Source: JASEGV01 sp947085405
GTDB lineage: Bacteria > Bacteroidota > Ignavibacteria > UBA10030 > BY39
DNA length: 64,000 nt
Assembly (NCBI GenBank): GCA_947085405.1
Contig: CAMTWO010000013.1
Span: 1-64,000, forward strand
Reading direction: 5' to 3'
The position numbers and the translations under genes were made by a program. Shown here in pieces: positions 36,285-45,079 of the stretch (within the stretch, counting starts at the first letter, position 1; each line of letters opens with the position of its first letter). The notes under the pieces are model-generated. The model was not told the origin of the DNA and made no database searches. It saw only the letters and a list, made by a program, of their open reading frames with translations.

Positions 36285-36566
36285 ATGAGTCGTTCAATTA
36301 AAAAAGGTCCATTTGTCGATCCAAAACTTTTAAAGAAAGTTCAGGATATGCAAAAATCGGGTAAGAAGTCTGTAATTAAATCTTATTCTCGGTCTTCTAC
36401 TATTACTCCCGAATTTGTCGGATTAACTTTTACAGTCCATAACGGAAATAAATTCATCCCTGTTTATGTTCACGAAGGTATGGTCGGACACAAACTTGGT
36501 GAATTTGCTCCGACGCGGATATTCCGCGGGCATCCCGGACTTAAGAGCGAAGCATCAACAGGATAA
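36285..36566 (+). CDS. rpsS: 30S ribosomal protein S19
   Basis: This 93-residue S19 of the 30S head starts SRSIKKGPFVDPKLLKK and contains TITPEFVGLTFTVHNGNKFIPVYVHEGMVGHKLGEFAPTR. Length is normal, and it sits in the canonical position between rplB and rplV. Confidence 0.97.
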   Translation: MSRSIKKGPFVDPKLLKKVQDMQKSGKKSVIKSYSRSSTITPEFVGLTFTVHNGNKFIPVYVHEGMVGHKLGEFAPTRIFRGHPGLKSEASTG

Positions 36567-36591
36567 TAAATAGGTATAATTGGAGAATATA

Positions 36592-36993
36592 ATGGAAGCA
36601 CGCGCAATACATAGGTATGTTCCGTCGTCGCCGCGCAAAATGCGATTAGTTGTCGATTTGATCCGCGGTAAAAATATTGAAGAAGCTATTTCGCTTATGC
36701 ACTTTTCAACAAAGCATGCATCGAAAATTGTTGAGAAGGTATTACGTTCGGCAGTTTCAAACTTGCAGAATAAAGTTGAAGGCAAACGGATAGAAAATGA
36801 AAATATATTTGTAAAAACAGCATTCGTGAATGGCGGTCCTTCAATGAAACGGGTTCTTCCTGCACCGATGGGGCGGGCTTTTAGAATAAAGAAACGTTCA
36901 AACCATCTTACAATTATTGTAGCAGAACGAGAAGCAACAAATGAGACAACAACAAATTTAAAAACAAACAAAAAAACTGAGAAATCTGAATAG
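36592..36993 (+). CDS. rplV: 50S ribosomal protein L22
   Basis: This L22 lines the exit tunnel. I start at ATG 36592 (133 residues), six bases after GGAG; an earlier in-frame TTG at 36580 overlaps that site. Signatures are AIHRYVPSSPRKMRLVVDLIRG and the beta-hairpin MKRVLPAPMGRAFRIKKRSNHLTIIV. A hydrophilic tail of about 20 residues extends past the usual end. Confidence 0.96.
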   Translation: MEARAIHRYVPSSPRKMRLVVDLIRGKNIEEAISLMHFSTKHASKIVEKVLRSAVSNLQNKVEGKRIENENIFVKTAFVNGGPSMKRVLPAPMGRAFRIKKRSNHLTIIVAEREATNETTTNLKTNKKTEKSE

Positions 36994-37000
36994 GAGATAC

Positions 37001-37639
37001 ATGGGTCAAAAAGCAAATCCAATTGGACTTCGTTTAGGTGTAAATCGTGGCTGGGATTCAAACTGGTTCGAAAAAAGAGATTGTGGTGCCAAATTATTAG
37101 AAGATATAACTGTCCGTAATTATATCCGTACCCGGTTAAAAAAAGCCGGTATCTCAAAAATTATGATCGAACGAACACCAAAACATGCCCGCATAACAAT
37201 TTTTACATCACGCCCAGGTATTGTTATCGGACGGAGTGGTCAGGAAATTACTAAATTAGAAGAAGAACTGAAAAAGATTTCAAACAAAGAAGTTAAACTT
37301 CTGATAAGCGAAATTAAACGACCGGAATTGGATGCCTATTTAGTTGCAGAAACTATCGCCGGACAAATTGAGGGACGGGTTTCTTTCCGTCGCGCTATGA
37401 AAAGCTCTATAACTTCGGCAATGCGTATGGGCTCCGAAGGAATTCGTATAATGTGCGCTGGTCGGTTAGGCGGCGCCGAAATTGCACGAACAGAACAATA
37501 CAAAGAAGGTAGAATTCCGCTACATACTTTGCGTGCCGATATCGATTATGCTACAACAACCGCCCATACAATTTACGGTGCCATCGGTATTAAAGTTTGG
37601 ATTTGTAAAGGCGAAATTTTAGGCGGCACTCCTTATTAA
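37001..37639 (+). CDS. rpsC: 30S ribosomal protein S3
   Basis: This 212-residue S3, part of the mRNA entry channel, begins GQKANPIGLRLGVNRGWDSNWF. It has a KH domain with GIVIGRSGQEI and a C-terminal domain ending VWICKGEILGG. It lacks the long basic tail of some homologs. The start ATG follows rplV by seven bases, with GGAG in the gap. Confidence 0.97.
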   Translation: MGQKANPIGLRLGVNRGWDSNWFEKRDCGAKLLEDITVRNYIRTRLKKAGISKIMIERTPKHARITIFTSRPGIVIGRSGQEITKLEEELKKISNKEVKLLISEIKRPELDAYLVAETIAGQIEGRVSFRRAMKSSITSAMRMGSEGIRIMCAGRLGGAEIARTEQYKEGRIPLHTLRADIDYATTTAHTIYGAIGIKVWICKGEILGGTPY

Positions 37640-37663
37640 AAATTTTTATAATGGATAATTGAA

Positions 37664-38086
37664 ATGTTATTACCAAAACGTGTAAAATACAGAAAAACCC
37701 AACGTGGCAGGATGAAAGGTAAAGCTACTCGCGGAGCCACAATATCTTTCGGTGATTTCGGATTAAAAGCTTTGGAACCCGGATGGGTAACTCAACGACA
37801 AATCGAGGCGGCTCGTGTAGCATTAACGCGATTGATGAAGCGTGAAGGAAAAGTTTGGATACGAATTTTCCCCGATAAGCCGGTAACAAAAAAACCTGCT
37901 GAAACGCGTATGGGTAGCGGAAAAGGTGCCCCTGAATTCTGGGTAGCAGTTGTAAAACCCGGTACCATTCTGTTTGAAATAGGTGGTATAAAAAAAGACG
38001 TCGCCGTGGAAGCTATGTATATTGCAAGTCGTAAACTTGCTATCAAAAGCAAAATGGTTACACGTATAGGTTACGAAGCGAGTTAA
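37664..38086 (+). CDS. rplP: 50S ribosomal protein L16
   Basis: This 140-residue L16 near the A-site tRNA elbow starts LLPKRVKYRKTQRGRMKG. It has ITRLMKREGK-like helix sequence and RMGSGKGAPEFWVAVVKPG. Normal length, in the canonical rpsC-rplP-rpmC order. Confidence 0.97.
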   Translation: MLLPKRVKYRKTQRGRMKGKATRGATISFGDFGLKALEPGWVTQRQIEAARVALTRLMKREGKVWIRIFPDKPVTKKPAETRMGSGKGAPEFWVAVVKPGTILFEIGGIKKDVAVEAMYIASRKLAIKSKMVTRIGYEAS

Positions 38087-38110
38087 TATTTAATCTATTG
38101 AAAGAAGAAG

Positions 38111-38317
38111 ATGAAATCTCACGAAATCAAACAATTAACAGCTGAAGAAATTCGAAAGCGCATACAAGAAGAAGAAATAAACTTGAGTCATTTAAAATTT
38201 CAATTAGCAACCCGTCAGTTATCAAGCCCGATTCAAGTTCGGTCGGCACGGCGGAACATTGCGCGCTTAAAAACTATTCTTCTTGAAAAAGAGAACCAAG
38301 AGAAAGCAAAACAATAA
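38111..38317 (+). CDS. rpmC: 50S ribosomal protein L29
   Basis: This 68-residue, two-helix L29 at the tunnel exit has HLKFQLATRQLSSPIQVRSARRNIARLKTILLE, the family signature. It is flanked by rplP and rpsQ. Confidence 0.95.
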   Translation: MKSHEIKQLTAEEIRKRIQEEEINLSHLKFQLATRQLSSPIQVRSARRNIARLKTILLEKENQEKAKQ

Positions 38318-38333
38318 AGGATATTGAAGTAAG

Positions 38334-38594
38334 ATGACTGAAAGAAATACGGTACGGAAAATAAAAGTAGGGACAGTTGTAAGCAACAAGATGCAAAAAA
38401 GCATTGTGATAGCTGTTGAAGGACGGATTCCACATCCGATATATCGAAAATATTATAAACGCACTACGAAGTTAATGGTGCACGACGAAAAGCAAGAAGC
38501 AAGTGTAGGCGATGTGGTAAAAGTAATGGAAACCCGCCCGCTCAGCAAAAATAAACGTTGGCGCCTTGTTGAAATTGTTGAAAAAGCTGTCTAA
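38334..38594 (+). CDS. rpsQ: 30S ribosomal protein S17
   Basis: This 86-residue S17 has an OB fold, with KVGTVVSNKMQKSIVIAVEGRIPHPIYRKYYKRTTKLMVHDE and RPLSKNKRWRLVEIVEKA. It ends the S10-type block; rplN starts the spc-type block 21 bp later without a promoter. Confidence 0.96.
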   Translation: MTERNTVRKIKVGTVVSNKMQKSIVIAVEGRIPHPIYRKYYKRTTKLMVHDEKQEASVGDVVKVMETRPLSKNKRWRLVEIVEKAV

Positions 38595-38615
38595 CGCGAA
38601 AAAGGAATTCAGATT

Positions 38616-38984
38616 ATGATACAAGAAGAAACCAATTTAATAGTAGCCGATAATTCGGGAGCAAAAAAAGTACAGTGTATTCGTGTGCTTGGTGGCCACG
38701 ATCGCAGATACGCGGGTATCGGAGATCTAATAGTAGTTTCAGTAAAAAGTGCTATCCCCGGTGCCGGTGTTAAAAAAGGGGAAGTTTCACGAGCCGTAAT
38801 AGTGCGAACAAAAAAAGAAACTCGCCGAAACGACGGGTCGTATATCCGTTTCGACGAAAATGCTGCTGTGTTGCTTAATGCACAAGGCGAACCACGCGGA
38901 AGCCGTATATTCGGTCCGGTTGCACGCGAACTTCGTGATAAAAACTTCATGAAAATAATTTCATTAGCACCCGAAGTTTTGTAA
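38616..38984 (+). CDS. rplN: 50S ribosomal protein L14
   Basis: This 122-residue L14 opens IQEETNLIVADNSGAKKVQCIRVLGG, with later EVSRAVIVRTKKETRRNDGSYIRFDENAAVLLN. It forms bridge B8 with 16S rRNA and is the docking site for RsfS. Length and order are standard. Confidence 0.97.
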   Translation: MIQEETNLIVADNSGAKKVQCIRVLGGHDRRYAGIGDLIVVSVKSAIPGAGVKKGEVSRAVIVRTKKETRRNDGSYIRFDENAAVLLNAQGEPRGSRIFGPVARELRDKNFMKIISLAPEVL

Positions 38985-38994
38985 AGGAAATAAA

Positions 38995-39318
38995 ATGAAA
39001 ATTCATAAAAACGATAACGTAATTATAATTAACGGAAACGCAAAAGGAAAAACCGGAAAAGTATTGAAGGTTTTTCGCGAGACAAACCGTGTAATAGTTG
39101 AAGGCGTGAATATAACTAAACGTCACTCACGTCCATCACAAAAAAATCCAAAAGGTGGCATCATCCAAAAAGAAGCTTCGGTCAACTTGTCCAATGTTAT
39201 GGTCATTTGTCCTAAGTGTAACGAAGCTTCGCGTGTTGGACGTGTTCAAGTTAAAGATGCAATAAGTAGTCGAAAACACATGATGCGTGTCTGCAAAAAT
39301 TGTGAAGAAATGTTCTAA
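38995..39318 (+). CDS. rplX: 50S ribosomal protein L24
   Basis: This 107-residue L24 has an N-terminal KOW motif (KNDNVIIINGNAKGKTGKVLKVF) and ITKRHSRPSQKNPKGGIIQKEA. The C-terminal part keeps two CxxC pairs (CPKC and CKNC), which may bind zinc. It follows rplN by ten bases. Confidence 0.96.
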   Translation: MKIHKNDNVIIINGNAKGKTGKVLKVFRETNRVIVEGVNITKRHSRPSQKNPKGGIIQKEASVNLSNVMVICPKCNEASRVGRVQVKDAISSRKHMMRVCKNCEEMF

Positions 39319-39340
39319 CAAATTATTGAATTAGAAAATT

Positions 39341-39970
39341 ATGGCAAAAGAAAAAGCTCCGAAGAGCGTAAAAGAAACAAAACCAGCAGCGGGCCCAGCT
39401 ACAAATGTAATCGAAAAGGGTGTTGCCCCTCGGCTGACTGAATTTTATAATAAAGAAATTATTCCTAAATTGATGGAAAAATTCAATTATAAAAGTGTAG
39501 CCCAAGTTCCGAAATTAGATAAAATATGTGTGAATGTAGGAGTAGGGCAAGCGACGCAAGATCCTAAACTGATCGAATTGATTGTTAAAGAATTAGAATA
39601 TATTGTCGGTCAGAAGACAGTAGTTCGACGTTCGAAAAAAGCAATATCGAATTTTAAACTTCGCGAAGGAATGCCGATAGGAGTTAGCGTTACACTGAGA
39701 CGGCACCGGATGATGGAATTTTTCGATAGATTGGTGAATGTTACAATGCCGCGAATTCGTGACTTCCGCGGATTATCCGACAAGTCGTTCGACGGTAGAG
39801 GTAATTATACTTTAGGTGTTAAAGAACAAATTATTTTTCCAGAAATCGACGTTGATAAAGTAACAAAGGTTTTTGGAATGGATATTACATTTGTTACAAC
39901 AGCAAAAACTGATCAAGAAGCATACGAACTGTTGAAAGCGTTCGGAATGCCATTTGTTAAACCGCAATAA
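39341..39970 (+). CDS. rplE: 50S ribosomal protein L5
   Basis: This 209-residue L5 contacts 5S rRNA. Compared with the usual ~180 residues it carries an extra N-terminal stretch of about 27 residues rich in Lys, Ala and Pro (KEKAPKSVKETKPAAGP). The core has KLDKICVNVGVGQATQD, AISNFKLREGMPIGVSVTLR and RGNYTLGVKEQIIFPEI. No better internal ATG with a ribosome site was found, so the extension seems real. Confidence 0.95.
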   Translation: MAKEKAPKSVKETKPAAGPATNVIEKGVAPRLTEFYNKEIIPKLMEKFNYKSVAQVPKLDKICVNVGVGQATQDPKLIELIVKELEYIVGQKTVVRRSKKAISNFKLREGMPIGVSVTLRRHRMMEFFDRLVNVTMPRIRDFRGLSDKSFDGRGNYTLGVKEQIIFPEIDVDKVTKVFGMDITFVTTAKTDQEAYELLKAFGMPFVKPQ

Positions 39971-39990
39971 TAAATATATAGGAGAATTAC

Positions 39991-40176
39991 TTGGCACGAT
40001 TAGCAATGCGGGTGAAAGCCAAAAGAACACCCAAATATCCGACACGACAACATAACAGGTGCAATATCTGCGGAAGATCCAGAGCATACTACCGAAAATA
40101 TGGAATATGTCGATTGTGTTTTCGTAAGCTTGCCTTAGACGGGAAAATCCCGGGCGTAAAAAAAGCTAGCTGGTAA
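39991..40176 (+). CDS. rpsN: 30S ribosomal protein S14, zinc-binding type (type Z)
   Basis: This 61-residue short S14 has two CxxC pairs (CNIC and CRLC), so it is the zinc-dependent form. The TTG start follows AGGAG. The C-terminus GKIPGVKKASW is typical. Confidence 0.96.
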   Translation: MARLAMRVKAKRTPKYPTRQHNRCNICGRSRAYYRKYGICRLCFRKLALDGKIPGVKKASW

Positions 40177-40218
40177 TTACTTAAAAATAAATGAAATTAA
40201 TAAATTTAATGGATAAAT

Positions 40219-40614
40219 ATGAGCGTAACTGATCCAATAGCCGATTATCTTACAAGATTGCGAAATTCCTTAGGTGCAAAACGCAAACGAGTCGAAATTC
40301 CGTGCTCGGGTGTGAAAAGGGAAATCTCTCGCCTTCTCAAAGAAAAAAAATACATTGCCGATTATACCGAAGTCGCCGAAGAAAATTCGAGCAAACTGAT
40401 TATCGAACTTCGTTACAATGCAGGTAAAAGTGTTATATCAGGTTTAAAACGAATTAGCAAACCCGGATTACGGGTATATGCGAAAGCCGACGAAATGCCA
40501 CGTGTTTTAGGTGGTCTCGGAATAGCATTAATATCAACATCAAAAGGAATAATGACAGAAAAACAAGCCCGCATCGAAGGTATTGGCGGCGAAGTTTTAT
40601 GTCATATTTGGTAA
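40219..40614 (+). CDS. rpsH: 30S ribosomal protein S8
   Basis: This 131-residue S8 starts SVTDPIADYLTRLRNS and ends GGEVLCHIW; the STSKGIMTEKQAR motif binds 16S helix 21. In E. coli S8 represses the spc operon by binding mRNA at rplE; I did not find a matching structure here. Confidence 0.97.
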   Translation: MSVTDPIADYLTRLRNSLGAKRKRVEIPCSGVKREISRLLKEKKYIADYTEVAEENSSKLIIELRYNAGKSVISGLKRISKPGLRVYAKADEMPRVLGGLGIALISTSKGIMTEKQARIEGIGGEVLCHIW

Positions 40615-40631
40615 TAAAGGAGCTATAAAAA

Positions 40632-41183
40632 GTGTCAAGAGTAGGTCGTAAACCAATTCCAATCCCTAAAGGGGTTAAAATAGAAATTAACGGCAACGAG
40701 ATACAGGTTGCCGGAACAAAAGGTAATTTAATATCTAAAAAGCCCGACAGTATTTCTGTTGCGGTCGAAGGAAATGAAATTATACTTAAGAGAAGTTCCG
40801 AAGAAAAACGAAATAAAGCACTTCATGGCTTATGGCGTGCTTTGGTTGCCAACATGGTACACGGTGTTTCTGAAGGTTATCAGAAAAAACTGGAAATCGT
40901 AGGCGTCGGTTATAAAGCTGAGATCAAAGGAAAAGGAATCCAGTTAGCACTTGGCTTTTCGCATCCGATTTTCTTCGTTCCTCCTCAAGGAATAAATGTT
41001 GCAACTCCCACACCGACGAGTATAATGATTCAAGGAATAGATAAACATCTTGTAGGACTTGTTGCAGCAAAGATTCGCTCGTTCCGACCGCCCGAACCAT
41101 ACAAAGGTAAAGGAGTAAAATACGAAGGTGAATACATTCGCCGTAAAGCCGGTAAAACTGCAGCGTCAGCCGGTTCAAAATAA
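40632..41183 (+). CDS. rplF: 50S ribosomal protein L6
   Basis: This 183-residue L6 begins at GTG with GGAG nearby (SRVGRKPIPIPKGVKIEING). It contains VGVGYKAEIKGKGIQLALGFSHPI and the C-terminal RPPEPYKGKGVKYEGEYIRRKAGKT. It has the two repeated RNA-binding domains of the family. Confidence 0.97.
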   Translation: MSRVGRKPIPIPKGVKIEINGNEIQVAGTKGNLISKKPDSISVAVEGNEIILKRSSEEKRNKALHGLWRALVANMVHGVSEGYQKKLEIVGVGYKAEIKGKGIQLALGFSHPIFFVPPQGINVATPTPTSIMIQGIDKHLVGLVAAKIRSFRPPEPYKGKGVKYEGEYIRRKAGKTAASAGSK

Positions 41184-41206
41184 AAAGTTATTAGGAAAAT
41201 TGAGAT

Positions 41207-41575
41207 ATGATAAATAAAGCAAAATTTAAAAACCGCGACCGCATTCGTAAACATATACGTAAAAATATTTCCGGAACTACTGAGTGTCCGCGATTATCAG
41301 TTTATCGTAGCCTGAAGCATATTTACGCTCAACTCATTGATGATACGAAGGGCACTACAATAGTATTCGTATCAACCCGGTCGAAAGATTTACAAGATAC
41401 CATTAAGGAAATAAAGAGTAAAACTGAATTAGCGAAATTAGTAGGAATTCATCTTGCAAAGAAAGCAATTGAAAATAAAATTCAAACAGTTGTATTCGAC
41501 AGAGGTGGATTCAGATATCATGGAAATGTTAAAGCGATTGCTGATGGTGCCCGAGAGGGTGGATTGAAATTCTAA
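41207..41575 (+). CDS. rplR: 50S ribosomal protein L18
   Basis: This 122-residue 5S rRNA-binding L18 has the basic N-terminus NRDRIRKHIRKNISGTTECPRLSVYRS and the C-terminal QTVVFDRGGFRYHGNVKAIADGAREGGLKF. A tRNA-Gln gene follows 35 bp later and separates it from rpsE. Confidence 0.97.
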   Translation: MINKAKFKNRDRIRKHIRKNISGTTECPRLSVYRSLKHIYAQLIDDTKGTTIVFVSTRSKDLQDTIKEIKSKTELAKLVGIHLAKKAIENKIQTVVFDRGGFRYHGNVKAIADGAREGGLKF

Positions 41576-41610
41576 GAATGAAATCTTGAACCTTCCTGTG
41601 GCTGTCAAAT

Positions 41611-41681
41611 TGCCGGGTAGTCTAATGGCAGGACAGCGGCCTTTGGAGCCGTATGTGGAGGTTCGACTCCTCCCCCGGCAG
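41611..41681 (+). tRNA. tRNA-Gln (TTG) inside the spc operon
   Basis: 71-nt cloverleaf. The acceptor stem TGCCGGG pairs with CCCGGCA (U1-A72 is characteristic of tRNA-Gln), discriminator G. The anticodon stem-loop is GCGGC-CTTTGGA-GCCGT, reading TTG, and the T-arm is GGAGG-TTCGACT-CCTCC. It lies on the coding strand between rplR and rpsE, with 35 and 47 bp flanks and no sign of its own terminator, so it is probably cut from the ribosomal protein mRNA. Confidence 0.93.
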
Positions 41682-41728
41682 CAGAAAGTATGAATACAAT
41701 AAAAAATTTAAACATATGGAGTTAAAAT

Positions 41729-42250
41729 TTGGCACGAATAAAAGCAAGTGAACTTGAACTAAAAGATAAAATAGTTCATATCAATCGCGTAGCAAAAGTT
41801 GTTAAGGGCGGACGCCGTTTCAGTTTTAATGCGATCGTTGTAGTAGGCGACGGAAATGGTCACGTTGGTGTCGGACTCGGTAAAGCCAATGAAGTCAGTG
41901 ATGCCATCGCAAAAGGAATTGATGACGCAAAAAAGAATGTGGTAAAAGTAAAAATCAATAAAGGAACCATTTCACATCCTGTTATAGCTAAATACGGCGC
42001 TGCAAAAGTTCTGCTAAAACCAGCCTCTCCCGGTACTGGTTTGATTGCCGGAGGTGGCGTGCGTGCTGTATTGGAATCAGCCGGTGTCAAGGACATATTA
42101 ACAAAATCGCTCGGCTCATCTAATCCGCACAACGTTGTTAAAGCAACTTTGGTAGGATTGTTAAGTTTGTCGGACGCACACCAGATTGCTTCACGTCGCG
42201 GCATATCACTGGAAGAATTGTTTCAAAATAAACCGAAGGTAAATGAGTAG
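41729..42250 (+). CDS. rpsE: 30S ribosomal protein S5
   Basis: This 173-residue S5 starts at TTG with TGGAG upstream. It has the N-terminal double-stranded RNA-binding domain (VAKVVKGGRRFSFNAIVVVGDGNGHVGVGLGKA) and the C-terminal GTGLIAGGGVRAVLESAGVKDILTKSLGS. It is the first gene after the embedded tRNA. Confidence 0.97.
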   Translation: MARIKASELELKDKIVHINRVAKVVKGGRRFSFNAIVVVGDGNGHVGVGLGKANEVSDAIAKGIDDAKKNVVKVKINKGTISHPVIAKYGAAKVLLKPASPGTGLIAGGGVRAVLESAGVKDILTKSLGSSNPHNVVKATLVGLLSLSDAHQIASRRGISLEELFQNKPKVNE

Positions 42251-42258
42251 GAATTATT

Positions 42259-42450
42259 ATGACTCAAAAGAAAATTAAAATAACACAAGTTTATAGCATA
42301 ATCGATACACTCGAAGCTCATAAACGTACTATTAAAGCTTTAGGATTAGGAAAACCTAATCATTCAGTTATCAAAACCGAAACACCTCAAATAAGAGGAA
42401 TGATAAATAAAGTAATACATCTCATAAAAGTCGAAGAAATTAAAGAATAA
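42259..42450 (+). CDS. rpmD: 50S ribosomal protein L30
   Basis: This 63-residue L30 has KIKITQVYSIIDTLEAHKRTIKALGLGKPNHSVIKTETPQIRGMINKV, matching the bacterial family. It follows rpsE by eight bases. Confidence 0.95.
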   Translation: MTQKKIKITQVYSIIDTLEAHKRTIKALGLGKPNHSVIKTETPQIRGMINKVIHLIKVEEIKE

Positions 42451-42475
42451 TCCGCGAGTCGGAATTAGGTGAAAT

Positions 42476-42952
42476 ATGGCAAAAGCATTATTATCGAATT
42501 TAAAATACAACGAAGGTTCACGCAAAAAACGTAAACGTATCGGTCGTGGTCAAGGTTCAGGACACGGCGGTACTTCAACGAAAGGACACAAGGGACAAAA
42601 TTCACGTTCCGGTGTAAGCTACCGTCCTTGGTTTGAAGGCGGACAGATGCCGCTATCACGGCGTGTTCCTAAGTTTGGTTTTACAAACATATCAAGAGTT
42701 GAATTTCAAGTTGTAAACGTTCAAAATTTAGAAACTCTTGCCGCTACGGGAAAATTTCCTGATGGTTTAGTTAATCCTGAAATTTTACATAACATAGGAG
42801 CTGTTTCAAAAAAAACACTCCCTGTTAAAGTTTTGGGTAACGGCGAATTAAAATCTAAATTAGAAGTTACAGCACACGCCTTCAGCACTACAGCTACCAA
42901 AAAAATTGAGTCGGCTGGAGGAAAATCATTAACCATTTCTTTTAATAAGTAA
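42476..42952 (+). CDS. rplO: 50S ribosomal protein L15
   Basis: This 158-residue L15 has an Arg/Gly-rich extended N-terminus (RKKRKRIGRGQGSGHGGTSTKGHKGQ) that threads into 23S rRNA, and a globular C-terminal domain ending GGKSLTISFNK. secY starts two bases after its stop. Confidence 0.97.
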   Translation: MAKALLSNLKYNEGSRKKRKRIGRGQGSGHGGTSTKGHKGQNSRSGVSYRPWFEGGQMPLSRRVPKFGFTNISRVEFQVVNVQNLETLAATGKFPDGLVNPEILHNIGAVSKKTLPVKVLGNGELKSKLEVTAHAFSTTATKKIESAGGKSLTISFNK

Positions 42953-42954
42953 AA

Positions 42955-44292
42955 ATGGCAAAGATCAGCGAAAGTTTCCGAAATATATTTAAAATTCAAG
43001 AACTAAGGCAGCGGATTATATTTACTGCTCTAATTCTAATTGTAGTTCGTATCGGTGCGCATATTACACTTCCCGGTGTCGATGCCGCTGCACTCGCCGA
43101 AGCAGTTCGCAATCAATCAGCAAATACTCTTTTTGGTTTGTACGATATGTTTGTCGGTGGTGCCTTCGAGAATGCTGCGATATTTGCATTAGGTATAATG
43201 CCTTACATCAGCGCCTCTATTATTATTCAATTGTTGGGTGCTGTAGTTCCTTACTTCCAAAAACTTTCAAAAGAAGGCGAAGAAGGCAGAAAAAAAATCA
43301 CCCAGATTACTCGATACGGAACCGTTTTAGTTGCTATTCTCCAAGGATGGGGAGTGAGTGTCCGGTTGATTAATATGCAAGCTGCCGGAGTGCCTATCGT
43401 TCCACCTGAAGTACAAGGCATAGGTTTTATGATAAGCACGATAATTGTATTAACTTCAGGTACTATATTTATGATGTGGCTTGGAGAACAAATTACCGAA
43501 CGTGGAATAGGCAATGGAATATCGCTTATAATCTTTATCGGAATTATTGCTCGTCTGCCTCACGCAATGTTAGATGAATATCAATTAGTCAGTTCAGGTG
43601 CCCGCAGCATCATTATTGAAATCGTAATTATAGCAGGGATGGTTGCAATAATTGCCGGTGTTATTTTTATGACTCAAGGAACACGACGCATCCCTGTTCA
43701 ATATGCGAAAAGAGTTATCGGTAGAAAAATTTATGGCGGTGTTACTCAATACATCCCGATGCGTGTAAATACAGCAGGTGTTATGCCCATAATTTTTGCT
43801 CAGTCAATTATGTTTCTACCGAGCACGATTCTTACTTTCTTCCCTGAGAGCGAATTTATGACAGGCATTGCATCGTATTTCCAACACGATTCTTATTTTT
43901 ATTCCTTTGCTTTTGGTTTAATAATTGTATTCTTCACATATTTTTATACAGCTATTGCTTTTAATCCTAAAGATGTAGCCGAAACTATGCAAAAGCAAGG
44001 TGGATTTATTCCCGGCATCAGACCTGGCAAAAATACATCCGATTTTGTAGATAATATACTTACAAAAATCACATTACCTGGTTCATTTTTCTTAGCTTTT
44101 GTTGCTATCTTACCAACCTTTATGATGAAGTTAGGTGTTACAGGCTCGTTCGCAAGCTTTTTCGGCGGCACAAGTCTTTTAATTATTGTAGGTGTCGGTT
44201 TAGATACTCTGCAACAAGTTGAATCGCACTTGTTAATGCGGCACTACGATGGTTTCTTAAAAAAAGGTCATCTAAAAGGACGCCGTGGCTAA
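42955..44292 (+). CDS. secY: Preprotein translocase subunit SecY
   Basis: This 445-residue inner-membrane channel has ten predicted helices. The N-terminal RQRIIFTALILIVVRIGAHITLPGV, GIMPYISASIIIQLL and the cytoplasmic loop GRKIYGGVTQYIPMRVN are diagnostic. It exports Sec substrates, including the signal-peptide proteins of this window. map follows directly; adk is absent from this position. Confidence 0.97.
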   Translation: MAKISESFRNIFKIQELRQRIIFTALILIVVRIGAHITLPGVDAAALAEAVRNQSANTLFGLYDMFVGGAFENAAIFALGIMPYISASIIIQLLGAVVPYFQKLSKEGEEGRKKITQITRYGTVLVAILQGWGVSVRLINMQAAGVPIVPPEVQGIGFMISTIIVLTSGTIFMMWLGEQITERGIGNGISLIIFIGIIARLPHAMLDEYQLVSSGARSIIIEIVIIAGMVAIIAGVIFMTQGTRRIPVQYAKRVIGRKIYGGVTQYIPMRVNTAGVMPIIFAQSIMFLPSTILTFFPESEFMTGIASYFQHDSYFYSFAFGLIIVFFTYFYTAIAFNPKDVAETMQKQGGFIPGIRPGKNTSDFVDNILTKITLPGSFFLAFVAILPTFMMKLGVTGSFASFFGGTSLLIIVGVGLDTLQQVESHLLMRHYDGFLKKGHLKGRRG

Positions 44293-44309
44293 GTTATTTT
44301 ATTGATTAT

Positions 44310-45074
44310 ATGAAGAGGAATTTGATTAAGTCGAAATCAGAAATTGAGTTGATGCGTGAAAGTTGCAGGATTGTTGCTGAAGTTTTAAAGTTGTTAGAAA
44401 TTTCAATAAAGCCCGGTGTTACTACAAAAGAATTAGATATTATAGCTGAAGATTATATTCGTTCACAGAATGCTGAACCGGCATTCAAAGGATACGGTGC
44501 CGATAAGAAAAATTTGTATCCCGCTACATTATGCACGTCGGTTGAAGACGAAGTAGTTCACGGAATACCCTGCGATCGTAAATTGATTGAAGGTGAAATA
44601 ATTTCGATAGATGTTGGTGTAAAGAAAAATAATTACTATGGCGACGGTGCTAAGTCCTTCGCAGTCGGTAAAATATCCGACGAAAAAAAACGATTATTGG
44701 AAATTACTGAACAATCGTTGTATAAAGGAATTGAGAAAGCTTTGAACGGAAACCGGGTTTTCGATATATCTTCAGCGGTTCAAAAGCATGTTGAAGAAGC
44801 AGGATTTTCGGTTGTTCGCGATTTGGTCGGCCACGGTATTGGCAGAAGTTTACACGAAGAACCTCAGATTCCAAATTTCGGACAAGCCGGCACCGGCGAG
44901 TCGCTTAAAAGCGGAATGACTTTGGCAATTGAGCCAATGGTAAATTATGGTGCATATAAAGTCCGATTTAATTCTGATGGTTGGACTGTAAAAACATTAG
45001 ATGGTAAGCCGTCGGCACATTTTGAACACACGGTATATATAACCGATTCAGAACCGGAAATTTTAACTAAGTAA
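44310..45074 (+). CDS. map: Methionine aminopeptidase type I
   Basis: This 254-residue enzyme removes the initiator Met. Metal-ligand regions are IDVGVKKNNYYGDGA (two Asp), GHGIGRSLHE (His), LAIEPM (Glu) and FEHTVYI (Glu). There is no N-terminal zinc-finger extension, so it is the class Ia form. It lies between secY and infA, as in Bacteroidota. Confidence 0.96.
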   Translation: MKRNLIKSKSEIELMRESCRIVAEVLKLLEISIKPGVTTKELDIIAEDYIRSQNAEPAFKGYGADKKNLYPATLCTSVEDEVVHGIPCDRKLIEGEIISIDVGVKKNNYYGDGAKSFAVGKISDEKKRLLEITEQSLYKGIEKALNGNRVFDISSAVQKHVEEAGFSVVRDLVGHGIGRSLHEEPQIPNFGQAGTGESLKSGMTLAIEPMVNYGAYKVRFNSDGWTVKTLDGKPSAHFEHTVYITDSEPEILTK

Positions 45075-45079
45075 AGTAA

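Noticed and set aside
36555..37157. 200-codon open frame on the minus strand
   Set aside because: It spans rplV and the start of rpsC on the other strand, both certain genes; no family resemblance.
44293..44309. Missing adk between secY and map as an unusual deletion
   Set aside because: The secY-map-infA order without adk is common in Bacteroidota and relatives, so it is not novel here.
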